The position numbers and the translations under genes are program-made. The notes below the pieces were generated by a model. It was not told where the DNA came from. It was given only the letters and a program-made list of their open reading frames with translations, and did no database searches. Positions 38,501 through 52,400 of a stretch of DNA of 64,000 nucleotides are shown here, piece by piece (position 1 is the stretch's first letter; every line of letters starts with the position of its first letter). This stretch comes from Heliocidaris tuberculata (taxonomy: Eukaryota > Echinodermata > Echinoidea > Camarodonta > Echinometridae). The stretch covers positions 26,987,790 to 27,051,789 of the forward strand of contig CM046836.1 of assembly GCA_025618425.1 (NCBI GenBank), in the 5' to 3' direction.

Positions 38501-41500
38501 ACCTTTAACAAGATCTTTAATTCTGTTTCTATTGAAACTGTTGCATACTATAACTTTGGCTAGGGTCTACAAAAAAACATATAATATCTAAATAAAGCTG
38601 TATATAACAGGTCAAGACCACTACATGTATTTGCGATCATTTACCGTGCACAGTCTTTATGTACAAGTTGCAGCTTTTAGCATTCAATACATTATGTCAA
38701 AAAAAAAGAAAGAAGAAATCATTCAAATTAAATCAAATAAAGCTGTATAAAGGGCTGAGGTACCAGAACATGAATACATGTACATTAACAAGCATATCCA
38801 ATGTGTGTATCATGGGATAACTTTTTGCAAATACATAACGTGCAAAACAAACACGATGAATGCAACAGATTGCAATTATATTGATTGATGGATACCTGAT
38901 GTTTGCTTTTATATGACAATTCCCAGAGGAACCATTTAATCTTATATGCATATATGTTACACCTTTCTGTCTAAAAGTAGTATGATGTATGATGATGTTG
39001 TGTCCCCTATTGTCTTTTGTCCTCATGTCAACAATTCATCAGCCTTCGTTTTTGCAGTGCTGTATTGCATCTAAATCAATTCAAAGTGCACATGACTCAC
39101 CTGTTATCCGATGAACAAAAGAAACTGATCCATTGATTGGGCAGGCTATGTGCATCACCTAAAGGCACAAGAATGAAAGTAAAAAGGATTATTAAGTAAT
39201 AATAATGATTATAATGATAATAATAAAAAGAAAACAACAAAGAAACAATATGAAACAAGTATGAAAAGACAGTTTCTAATAATATGGAGATAGATGGTTT
39301 AAAGAGGATATAAAGAATCCCACTTGTAGGTACGGTCATCCAAAATTTGCTCCAGGCTTTTAATATTTCATTGTCGGTGTAGAAATAACAGGCATTCTTA
39401 CACTGGTGTTAGCTCCACCAGCCTTGGGCTAAACAAACTGCATATAGGAAATTCCACCTCCTGACTGAATTAACCTGGGTCAAGAGAGGCAACTGTGCAC
39501 AAAGTGCCTTCATTTCCTACAGACATAAACATCATAATTTATAACCAGGAAACCATGGCTGGAAGGAAACACTACACTGTACTGCCCTCACAATAACAAC
39601 AAGTCCTCGCTCAAGTGCCACTTCAAACACCAGTTCAAATCCATGTATTCCCACTCATTAAGAGGGATGGTAACTTGATATAGCCATGCTCACAGTAGAT
39701 TGAATGATCAAAGTGTTACTGTTTTTTAAGGTTGTACATGTACATGTTTATGAAGATGGTAGAGACTAGAGAGGTAAAACACTTTTTAATAAATCCAGAC
39801 AGACTTTCTTGAACTGCATCTGCTCTACTGGCAAATTTCGTCAAAGAAAAGACGGTAGCAGGCAGCGAAATGCTAAAAAATCTCCTATGTAAAAACAGAT
39901 CCTGTAAATGGTGAAATATTCATTAATTTTAAGAATAGTGTTTGTCTGTGATAGTCAGTTTTGAGGAAAGAAAAATAGTGACAGGCAGTTACTTGCCCCC
40001 AAACTCATTAAAGATTCTATGTAAACATTGTCTGTCTAAAGGGTTTACTGTGCATTCCTAAACCAAGTCCATTTTTCATTACTTACTATACATGTATGTA
40101 CATGCAGCAAGAGCGTAGAACATACAATGTAGCTTCTGAGAAGCAGGAAGGGGAAGGTTTGAACAAAATCTCTACATGGTATCATCAATGCTGCCAATCT
40201 AATGATGAATACTTATTAGATGGAGTACACGGCTAAGTGTAAATATGCATGTACACTGTATAAAGAACTGAACGTGCAAAATCTCAATAATATTATCAAT
40301 GTTTCCAATTTGAAGATGGTTGCTTACTAGCTGGAGCGAGGTACATGGTTTCTGAGAAGCAGGTAAGGAGAAGCTTAAGGATCTCAGTCCGGTTCTGATC
40401 CAGGTGGGCAAAGTGGGGCGGGGCTGTAGCACATCCTACCCCGGCATCCCAGATGTACTCACAGCTGTCTATGGTTTGAGGGTCCTCAGGCTTCTCCTAG
40501 GAACAGACAAATGGACAAGACACGTAAATTATTCTATTCTAGCGCATAAACATGTTAAGTTAAATTCAAGAATGCTGAACATGTTCTGGACTATACAGAC
40601 TGGCCCAAAAGGGGTGAATAAGCACAGCAAAACCCCCCCCCCCAAAAAAAACAAAACCCCCCCCCCCCCCCACAGTGCATTGATTTTTTAGGTAACCCTG
40701 CAAACCTGCCTACTGAAGCAGTTCTTTCAGTTTTAACAATTCAAACAGAGATCTATGGAAGGCATACATGTACATGAGCCTATTAATGACTAACAATAAA
40801 TTATAAAATTACAACTGTACATGTACACATGTACATGCAGGAATGATTTTAATATCATACCAACAGGGTCAGTTCTGCCTCAATATTTCACCACTATGCA
40901 TGTACTTGTTGAATATGATTCCATTTGGGTATGACGCACTCATACACAAACATGTACACGTTGACGCAAGTCTGATTAGGCTTAGAATGCAATGGCTTAC
41001 ATTCTAAAAATGTCCAGCTGGAGACTTAAATAGATTGAGATCTCAAGGGATCTTGGCTATGTTGGAGGTACTTACAGGTCCAGCTTTCTTGGCAGCGACC
41101 ACAGTGAAATCAGGACAGAAGAGAAGGTCTGATAGGGCAGCTAGGAGAGACTGGGCTAACGGTAGGGATTCTTCATCGCTCTGTAAACAAATACAATGAC
41201 ATGCATGGTCACAAAGAGTCAGGGATATTTACTGTTACTTAATGCTACAATTAAATTAAGAACATTTTTGTACATATAAAAATATTGACATGTAATGACA
41301 CATGTTTGTACATTGGTAAGAAATTCAGTATTGTTTCAATTAAATGAATTATCCAATAATACATTTACCGGTATTCAAATGTGAATTGGTATCCATACTC
41401 TCTAATCAAATTTGTATACTGTAACTTTCCCCAATGCAGTCTGTAGAAGCACTGCTTGAATTTAATAGTATGGGATCCTTAAATTGAACGTTGTCTCAGT

Positions 41501-44480
41501 CAAATTCTTCTAAAGTTGAAAAACTGCACCACTGTAGAGACCTACATGTACAACACTGTACATGTCAGTGGCAGATCCAGGGGGGGGGGGGGGCAATCCC
41601 GGCCCGTGCCCCCCCTTTTGAGGGAAAACAATGCAATGTGCCCCCCCTATTTGCGATTGTGCCCCCCTGTTTCGAGCAGAAAACTTTTTTTTTCTTTTTT
41701 TTTTTTTGCTTGTCAGAGAATTATGGAGGGGAACTGGACCCCATAACCCCCCCCCCCCCCCCCCACTGAGCGACTTTTGGAGGGCTGGCGAGAAACCAAA
41801 AAAATATGGGTCTCCCTCCAAGCAGTTTCCCAAAGTTGACAATCCTGCATTTGTGTGCCCCCCCCCCCTTATACGAAATCCTGGACCCGCCCCTGGTACA
41901 TGTTATGTATCAAAGTCTAAATTGGGTGAAATTTCATAAATTGATGTGTGTGCATAAGGGGAGAAGGAAAAACAAATCAGTAATTGGATTTTTAATGCAC
42001 TGTAAGTACAATAATTCTACACTTCTTGTACATGTACTTGTTACAGTCAAACCTGCTTTCCCGACCACCTGTATAGAAAGACCCCCTGTCTATATAGACC
42101 ATAATTTTTGTTTCCCTTGAATAGCATTTCTCATTGAAACATGTATTAAAGGAACCTGTCTATAAAGACCACCTGCTCATTGTGACTGCTTTTCTTGTCT
42201 CCATTGAGCAGTCTTTTTAGACAGGTTTCACTATATATTAACCCTTTCAAGACAATTGACCACATTTTGTGGTTTGGCTCAATAACTTTTGATTTAGAGC
42301 TCTAAAAAAATATACCAGATGCATGAGTAGAAAGAGAAAATATTTCTGCACACACTCTGTCCATTTTTGCTACATGACCATACTGCGTTTGGTGCCAAAT
42401 CTTTAAATTGGGAACACTGTTTTTCATCAAAATTGGCAATTTTTTCGACTTTCTGACAACTTTTGTCACCATGTACATGTATATTGTTTTCAAAGATATT
42501 ACACCTTATTAGAACCATGTACATGTATGATGGGGGACCTAAAGCTACGCACTTTGTTTCCAGCGGCTAAAAAGTCACTTTTTCAATGATTAATGCGAAT
42601 TTCTTTCATATATCTTGGTTCTACATACTCTTAAATTAAATCCCTGAGAAAATTACGATGGACAAATATCAATAACATTAATTTTCAAGTCAATGTTGAT
42701 ACCCATGTCGAATTTGGTCGAAAAAATGAAAAGGTCCTAAAGCTACACGTACACATAATAAATGAATGCAAATCGTGATTTGAAGCTGACTAATGAGAAT
42801 TTCACCCCGATTTCCAAATAGGCCTAATGATCACAAAAATAAAGGAAAATTACTCATTCTTTTTGGCGAACGTAAATGAAAATCTCGTTGCTCAGTCACA
42901 CCAAAAGTTTGGCGCATTGAATGCGTTGTATTACTTGTATTACTGGGTGCGTAGCTTTAGGACCCCTGACCATACATGTAGCACTAAAAGAAAAATGTTA
43001 TTGTTGCCAATGTTAAGAACTCTGAAAATGTGATCAATTTAGCCCTTAAATAATTCCTGTCCTGAAAGGGTTACGGTAACATACATACGTGTACATGTAC
43101 ATGTAACACATATTCGGGGAGGAGGGGGTAGTGCACACAACATACATATCCACTACAAATTCAGCATAAAAGCAAACTAATTTCTACCACTAGTGTACTG
43201 CAGAACATCACACTCAAGTATGATACTAAAATCTTGTTTTCTCCAAGCTGAAAAGAAAGTTAAACAGGTGATAAATCAACTGCAAACTAAGATTTACAGG
43301 TTAATAATGAATTATATTTTTGTTAACTATTTTTCAGAGGAAGAGAAAAGGGAAATTGAAATTCATTTCATTTGCATGTGATTGTGTGCCTTAACGTGTA
43401 TGAATGACGTGTCCTACAAGTGCTTGTTGCAAAAATGTCACAGCAGGAAAGTTAATATTGTGAGTAAAGATAGTGACATCTATTTATGCCTGACAGAGCA
43501 ACTTGCTAGATGTCAGGCAAAATTCAAGAAATCCTTTGGACTAACTAAGAGAAACTTTACTTCAAATACTTAATACATTCAAACTGGGCACATTTTCTAA
43601 CTGGTCGATTACATTATTTAGATGAAGTTCATCAACTTTTTGTGACAATATGTGACCCTGCACGACGGTTTCAGGCGGAAGTCGCAAAAATCAAAAAGTC
43701 TAATTTTACATCCTCTAGAATCTCTGGTTCATAAGCTTTAAAATGATGTATAACAACTCTATTTTGCTCAAGCAGAAGTCATCGTAAAAAGCGATTAAAA
43801 ACACGGAAAGTATCAAAATAGAAATCTAAATAACGGAGAAAATCGCATTCAAAGTTTGGGTGCGAAGCAAAAGTTGAGGGTGCGAAATTAATTCAGCGTG
43901 ACCCGCTTCGAAACTTCCTTAGCAACGTTCCCCCTTGAACTTGCCCTCTCGAGCATGAGGCAGAGTAGCGTGCCGTGTGCAAACAAAAAGAAATTACTCA
44001 AGCGGTACACTGTCACGTGACAGGCTCGCTCCATTGGTCAATGGCTGACCCAGGGCTGACCATTGCGCGGGCTTTTTGTTGACTTTTAGCCGCGGACCTG
44101 AAGGTGGATTTGTGACACCGCAAACGCAATCGTTGTCCATGCTAAGAAACCATTTTACACTCTTTTCGTATACTAAACCAGCATGAATAAAATCAGAATA
44201 AATCTTGTCTTGACTCTAGAGAATTAACAGAACGAGACACGCATTTCAGCGGGAGGGGGGGGGGGTGAAAAGGGGCTCCTTCTTGCTCATTTTCAATGCA
44301 AGAATCAATAGAAAAATAGCGCCAAGAAGCTTGGGGATAATATCCTCATTGCGGGCTCGCCAGGGCAGGATCTTCTCACCTTCACTCATTCAACAACCGC
44401 ATGATTACAAATGAGGTGTATGTATTATTTGGCAAGTGAGGCAAACAGTTAATACCCCAACCCCAGAAAGGGAGAGATAA

Positions 44481-44524
<44 letters not shown>

Positions 44525-46055
44525 GGCAAACGGAGCAATATTATTACATGTGCATGTAGTTGCATTTACGGAGGATTATTCCATTTCACCTGTGACTAGA
44601 AATCGAAATATCGAAATTACCAAATTTATATTGTTAACATGTTAAAACTACACTTAACAAGTATTACGTAGACTTCAAGACCCTCCCCAGTTTTATTTTG
44701 TTTTCGCATCCTTCACAATGCTAAAATAAAATGCACCCTCTGGAAAAAAAAATAATAGAAAAATGCACCTCTTTAAACTTTAAATGTATGATATTTTAGA
44801 TACGTATTAATCAAGCTAAAAGAAGAAAAAAAGGAAAACAATTTTAAAGGAAATCTCAGGAGTTTTCGACTTTAATCAAAATATTACGTTAAAAAAAAAA
44901 CCAAAAAAAAGTCGGACGCTCATTCCGTTTCCCATAAAATTCTGTCACATTCTCCATTCTACCATCATGGCTTCTTAAAACTAGCCGCGAAACGAAAGTG
45001 ACTGATAGTCCTACTGAATTAAAAATAATTGGATTTCTAAATTAGACTTCATCATGCTGATGGCGATGAATTGTTTAATATCATATAAAATTATTTTTTT
45101 AAATTTGAAGAAAAAAAAATATAAACAGACTGATATAGGCCGCCATTCCGACATTATCGCGAACGGGAAACCATATGCTTTCCAGTAGAATAATAACAAA
45201 AGCGATTGCTATCTCTCGTTGGGCCAGGTTACCTATATTGTTTTGTTTTGTTTTTGTTTTTTTAAATGTGTAATGTTCATTATTTAAAGGTTTTACGTTA
45301 TACAAGTCATAATGAACGCAAAAGAAACTAAAGTGAGCAAATCCAAGTTTGGGAGCAGAGAGGAAGGTGTGACTTTGATGATGATGCTTCCCCTGGAAAT
45401 TTTGAAGATTAAACAAAAATAAAGAAAGGCTAGTCGCGTCCCACAAATCAGCATGTTGATACCCATTTAGTTCCAAACGCAGATGTACCTGGAGCTTTTT
45501 TTTTCTTCTTCACAGAAACACAATTACAAAAGTCACAAAAAGGAAGCAGAACTATAATTTGCATAGAGAAAAGAGAATTCAGGGATCATGATACATCGTT
45601 TTCAGACTGTGTTACATAACTGTTTCAAAACGCTGATTCTGGTTTCGCAATAAATCACTATACGATAAAGCGCAAGCAGGTGGCAAGGACAAGGAGTTAT
45701 CACAGCCAATGCATACATATTGCCCATGTAAAGAATTCAGATCCTTTAAACTCTTTTCATAAACTTAACCAGCATTATAAGAATCCGTATCAATTGTCCT
45801 GCCCTTGGAGAAGAACAATATAAGACACGCATTTAAGCGGAAGGGTGGGGGTGAAAAGAGCTCCTTTTGTTCATTTTAAACCAAGAATCAATAACGCTTT
45901 AAAGAGGCATAGGGGGCATTGTTTTCAAACTGGGCCCGTCAGCGTGGTCAGAGTATGTTCTATTCAACCATAATTCCACCCTACCCATTCAAAACTGCAT
46001 GTTGCATTGTTTCGCAAGTGAAGCAATCGACCAATACATCCCCCTAAAAAAAGGG

Positions 46056-46095
<40 letters not shown>

Positions 46096-46416
46096 GTGTG
46101 TGTGTGTGTGTGTGTGTGGGGGGGGGGGGAAGCTTTTATTGCACTTAAACAGTAACATAATTCCCCGTTATTTTGTTTGAGCAACCTTCATGATGCTTAA
46201 AAAAGGGCGTGCTCTGAAAAATAAGAAAATTCCCCTTTAGAAGACATAAGTCACTTTGAGCAATAATGTACTTTTCGGATTAAAGAAAATTAAATCAAAT
46301 ATTTAAAACACGCACTAAGCTTTTAAAATACCCTTTTCATTTTAAAGGAAATCTCAGGAGTTAGAAACTATATTGTTTGGCATATAAAGCAAATGATTAA
46401 TACCCCCCCCCCCCCC

Positions 46417-46458
<42 letters not shown>

Positions 46459-49400
46459 AGGTCGACTATTTCATTATCTAATTTAGGCAAACAGGTGTTT
46501 TATTTCACCGATTAAATGCCAATTCTTGGTGAAGAAAACCCACTTTCGAAAGTTAATGGTGCCCTTCCTATTCTGACATCCATCCCCTCCAAGAGTTACT
46601 CTTTGTTTAAGAAATAGATATATAGTTATGTTTTTTGTGAGACAGAAGTCACTCGGCTATGCTAAAAAAATGTCAATGGTTTGGAAATTTGAACTGAAGA
46701 ATCCGAAAGTCCAATCTCTGAACATTTTGTTGGACTTTGTCATTTGCAATTATACACTCATGTCATGAAAAGAAAACAAGCTTTGTTTTTCTCTTCTATA
46801 TTAAAGCAAATTGATTTTATAAAGAGGAGATAATCTTCTGTACCTGATGAAAATACGTGTAAAGCAAAAAATGAAATAAAAGAAAAAAGATCTAATTGAT
46901 TATCGTGCTGTTTATAAGGCTACTAATTCCACCATTCCATGTCATAGAAAGCGTAGTAATTTGAAAAAGAGATCAAAATAAAAGAATCGTCTGGACATGT
47001 ACTAGGTAACTAAGGAACTCTTTTAAGAAAGCAGCAGATTATTTTAAGAAAGCTGAAATTTACTAATAGAGTGCAGATATTGCGTCAAACAAAAGATCTT
47101 TTTATATCATAGCGCTGTTCCAACTTGTGTTCCACTCTCTGTTTAGCCTGAAAAGAGTTAGGAGATGTGAAGAGAAGAAAACAGTTGGCTTTCAAAAAGA
47201 GAACAAAATCCACGAAAACAGTGACTGTGTCAAGAGCGATTTAATGTTAACGGGTGAGAATAATTAAAACTGGCTATTTAGCGTGAAAAAATAAGGATGA
47301 TCATAAAACGAAGACCAATTTATTAAAGCGCTGTTGAAATTCATTCCACTTTTATTATTCCACGAAGTAGAAAGTGAAGTGAAAAAACAAACAAACAAAC
47401 AACTTAGCTTCAAAAAGAGGACAAAAAGAATGCAAGCACGATGTCAAGTTTAAAGTTTATACTGATGCTTAATTCAGGAAACAAAAAACAGTAATTTTGG
47501 TGGGTTTTTTTAAGGTGCATAATTCCGAAGGTTCGTTTTCCGAGGTTCCATAATTGCGAAAGGTTCGATAATTCCGAAGGTTCGTTATTTCGAAATTGGA
47601 ATAGGTTTATTATTTCCGAAAATTAAATGGAGTTCATAACCCCGAAGGTTCATAATTCCGAAAATGCAGTAGAACCTTTTCATTTTCTTATTTAATTTTC
47701 GGTATCACGAGCCTTTGGAATAACGAACCCTATATACTTCATTTTTGGAATTAGAACCTCAGAGCTCAGGATAAACAAAGCTTCGGAATAACGAATCTCC
47801 GGAATAATGAACCTTTGGAATAATACAAGAAATGTTCGGAATTATAAACTGAGCTCTATTTCACTTTCTGAATTATGAACCCCCTTCTATGGGAAATTTT
47901 TATGCCCAAAATTGTATCAGGCCTTTTACTCTTTAAGCACATCTCTTAAGAAAATAGCAACTTGTAGAGATTTTAGAAATGAACATGTTATCTAGAGTGA
48001 CAAAGAAAGATCATCAAACAAAGGATCATTATTATAGCGCCGTTTAAGGTGCATCCTGCTCTTTATACTACACCATTAGGAAGCAAAACGAAAAGAAACA
48101 AGAGAGCAAAAGGCAGGGAATAATTCATCAACTTCAATGTGTACAGGTGCGTGATTTAGAAAAAAAAATCAATAAACATTGGGGCCTGTGTTGCTTTTTG
48201 ACTTACACCTTGTAGGAAAGCTCACAACTTTTTAAAATGCCAGGATTAACTATTGTGAAGAATAAATGAAGACGAGTAGACAAAAGGCCATTAACATAGT
48301 ATCATTTTAAGTGAATCCTGCGCTTTATCATTAGAAAGCCGCAGAGAAAGGAAACAAAGGAGCAAAAGGCAGGAAAGCATCGTGTCCACAGCTGCGTCTA
48401 GAGAAGAAAAACTGCAAGAGGGGCCAATAAGTTTGGCAGATATTTGAAAGCAGGCCCGGTATGGTTATTTCCCGAATAGTTTTTTCCGCTAGGCTTCGTT
48501 GTGACCTCGCTCTAATGCATGAACAAAACAAACTATATACCTACTGCTTTATTAAGTAAATGGATAATTAACTAAAGAGAAAGGGTACAATTATTATGAG
48601 CTTTATACTGTGACTGACTTTCTTATTTGTCTTACAAGTACAACAACAAAAAATGGATGGTAAAGCGAATTCATTACAAAAAAGGAAGATTTGATTTTAT
48701 AAAGAATACAATTCGACGATTTCAAGTTGAATGCACCCACCGGTCATGCATATTCAGGTACCTATTTACATGACAAGTAGGTGTACCACGAATGACCAAT
48801 CACAACGCGCTAAGCCGTCAGGCTGAGGATTACGTCATCCGGCGTATACGAGGCCACGCCGCCTTAGCAACAAAAGAGAGGTGTGCAAAGATCGATCGAG
48901 TGAGCAATGTAAGTTTTCAAAAACCAAAATCCTGATGAAGCGTTTTGGAAAGGGTAAATACAAACACAGTTTTCAGGTACTTATACTTAGTATTTTGACT
49001 TCAAATTTTGGGAAGTGGTAAATGAATCATTAAAGAATCAAAATACGTAAAAAAAGAAATTTGGGGGGAAAATGACATTTACACTAAAACACGCTATTTA
49101 TAGACAAGTACCACTTGCGACTTCCGCCTGGTTTCGTCGTGAGCGGTCACATATAAGGCATAATTATTAATATTTTTTTGAAAATTAAAGACCATAGTCG
49201 GGAAAGTTTTTATGGAAAATGGAAATAGTCAGAAGTACATGTACATGTACATGTACAGTAGTTACATTTGTCATGATACATGTATTAAATACATTTTATA
49301 AATGTTATGATCTTTATCACATATTTGACATGGATCCTTGAAAGTAAAACTTGTCAATCACAAAATTGTTAGCTCAGAGATCCAAGGGATGTTCAACAAG

Positions 49401-52400
49401 CAATCAGTTGAGAAATAAGTTTTTTTTGGTTTTTTTTGGTTTTTTTTACCACAGGGCAAAGAATTATAATAATTCAAAAAAATACTCTAATCACAACATT
49501 GCTCAATATTTCATTTCTCACAAAATCTAGTGATTTTCAGGGATACAATAATGCTGACCCCCTTGACCTTCACCAACACAATTAGGTCAAGTTGTTATCC
49601 CAATGTCCTGACTTAAACAAAATGTGGAAATAGAGTAGATTAGTAGTAGTGCATAAATTCAAACAATATTTAGTGACCAAGTGCAGGTTCTGTAAACTGG
49701 AAGATCAAAACAAATTTCTCTTTGAGTTAAAAGTCATACAAGGGTAAATGTATTAAAATGCAAGTCAAATTTATTGATGTTAATAGCTACACTGTAGACT
49801 GCAAACAAGGTCGAAATCATGGACCATACATGTAGGTGTACAAACCCGCGTCAGGTAGTTTTCTTTCGGTAAATGTAGATCAAAGTCACAAATCAGCTGT
49901 GATAACTTCATCAATGCAGAAAAATAGAGTGAAAACTTTGTTTAGTACACTGTATTTCACAGGGACTTTGGGTTTGTCTGTTCGTTACTTTCTAATCCTA
50001 ATTGTGTATGCAAATTGCCTACCTGTACTTCTCAGCTGGTCGAAAAAATGTAAATGAAAGAAACAGTAACAATAAGACAATTCCCTAAATTGGGCAGTTG
50101 TAAGATTCCATCAATAAAAATTCCATCATTCTGTGAAAGTTACTACATGTAAGTTCTCTCTTCAAGGCATTTCTTTCATCTTGCACACTACATGTGCCTC
50201 AGTTATTGCAAAGGAAATCATACCATAAATTAAAAAGAAAAAAAACCTAATAATGTACAGACCTGTGCACAGTGCAAGGCAAAACAGTTGTGTAGATTTA
50301 CACAGTCAATGTAACACATAAATGTACATGTAGCTGATTATTATTTTGCTGATACAGTGGATCTCTAAAGTGCAAAATAACTTGCTACATGAGCACATAA
50401 GATCAGGCCCCGTCTTATAAAAGAGTTGCGATTGATTTAAATCGATGGCAAGCTGATATCAATCGCAACTCCTATCTCTTTAGTACAGGGTTGCGATTGG
50501 TATCAAGTTGTGATTGATTTGAATCAATCACAACTCTTTATAAGACGGGGCTTTCTAACTTTTTTTCAAAACAGCAAACATATACATATGTACATGTATA
50601 TACTTTTGACAAAATGTTGGTTGGTTGCTTGCTTCTTAAAAAATAGATATAAGCAGATTTTTTTCAGCAAAGGTGAATTGATTAAAATTCTAAGGGGCAA
50701 GGGGCCAGGGCAATGTTATTATATTGTTTTACACATTGGTAAAGGAAAGGAGTACATAAACTATAAAGTGGAAGCAGACAAAAAGACTTGTGGAGTTCTG
50801 AATGTCATCTCTAATTCTTAAATTAATACAGTACCGGTATTAATGCTGCATATTCTAAAAGTTTCTTGCCTGAAAAAAATAAAGCAAACAGCTATCATTA
50901 GTGCTACATCTACGATCTATGCAAACAAAGGTTACACAACAGTCAAACTAAGCTATGGTTTATTATTAACAATATGAAAACATTTTAGAAATTCTACTTG
51001 TGCTTCATTCTTTATTGCTTAAAAACAAATCGTGTTAAAACTACCACAAAAAAAAGGTCGTGTCCTAACATAATGGCTACAGAGCAGACTAATTTACTGA
51101 AGGCCTACCAAAGTAGCTACAATGTATCTAAATGACTTTTTAGAACTTCAAAGAGTATTCTCTGTAATGTAAAAATCTACTTGACTTGGAGACCTATGCA
51201 TACCAAGTTGACCAAAGTCCCACAGTCTTGCCATTCATCTAGATATGAAAGGATCTGCCACTGTGTACTTGTGTTTTTTAGGCAGGTTACTGTGTCCGGT
51301 CTGAATGGGACTTGATGGATATTTTTACCAGGTGTAGAAATGCCCCCATGGTCTCATTAACTTTCAGTCTTAAATACCTCCGAAAAGCAGGTAAGAGTCA
51401 CAACATCAACTCTTCATATCTACAGGGGCTTCGGTCCATACACTGTGCTGATGGGGATGAGCTGTGGCAATATACATCACACAATGTGATCATTTCAAAG
51501 CAACTGAAAGCCTGATTTGCTGTATATATATATATATATATTCAAGCACTATTAGCAAGATTGGATTACTAGGGGCCAAGCTAGACTAGTGCAGAAAAAG
51601 CAACTCTACGTTGGTGCAGGAAAAACCACAGCAAACTTACAAAGTCATCCAACCCCTCCATGTTTGCCTTGTTATCAAAAAGGATAGCAATCATGAAAGG
51701 AAAAGAAAACAGGAAATAGGAAATAAATTAAGTAATGGTCCACTGAAGAAAAGGATATCATGCTTTTAAAAAAGAGGAGAAATGCACCATGTTAGAAGGA
51801 AAAATTGAATGACAATTCAACAAATAAATAATCATAAACTGAGAGATATTCCAATACAGTGTACATCTATGTACAATGTAGCATGAAGATAATACAACTG
51901 GGGTGCAGCATCATTTCTGGAAAATGGAAATACATACTGAGGCAGGTAAAATATCAGATACAGTAAATGCTTGATTTGCATATCAGGGTTCTCCACTGGT
52001 CTGTATTTTGTACGGGGGCTCTTGTGTTCGTCGGCCTCCGAAGTCAAATTTGCGGTTTCGTGACGGCATACGTATTATAGTGCACTGCGTCGAGATGGTG
52101 CATTATATGTGGCCATGATCGCAATGAGAATTCGACGTGGTTCATGCAAAGAGATAATGCGTTCGTGTGGGTTTCCGACATGATCATGTGAGTAAAGTTT
52201 TTATTTTAAGTCGATGCTTGATTGCGCAATGCCGCGCGGTCTTGATGCTGTCTTGTCTGTGCGTGAAAATATGCCAATTTTCATATCCGGGCGCATCAAG
52301 TTTTTGTCCGGGCGTTAAACTGGTTTTTCAAATTTTACCCGGGCGGAGCCCCCGGGTAAAACCGCTAGTGGAGAACCCTGCATATGATGCTTTTTATTTA

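Larger units (their letters stand above)
44190..46460. repeat. Diverged direct repeats, period about 1.6 kb, inside the 5.5-kb element
   Basis: ACGCATTTCAGCGGGAGGGG, GTGAAAAGGGGCTCC and the GCAAGTGAGGCAAACAGTTA(A)TACCCC block followed by (GA)n near 44240-44525 recur at 45830-46090. The AAGCAAATGATTAATACCCC/(GA)n part appears a third time at 46388-46455. Confidence 0.7.
43650..49152. mobile_element. 5.5-kb terminal-inverted-repeat element without transposase
   Basis: The left end ATGTGACCCTGCACGACGGT (then TTCAGGCGGAAGTCGC) is inverse to the right end GCGACTTCCGCCTGGTTTCG (then TCGTGAGCGGTCACAT), roughly 36 bp. Further inward both sides contain CCTTAGCAAC. The interior holds diverged direct repeats and no long open frame. 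It fills about half of the 10-kb intron between HID1 exons 4 and 5. Confidence 0.72.

Noticed and set aside
41491..42120. Overlapping Pro/Gly-rich frames around 41.5-42.1 kb
   Set aside because: They overlie C- and G-runs of a MITE and change character in every frame.
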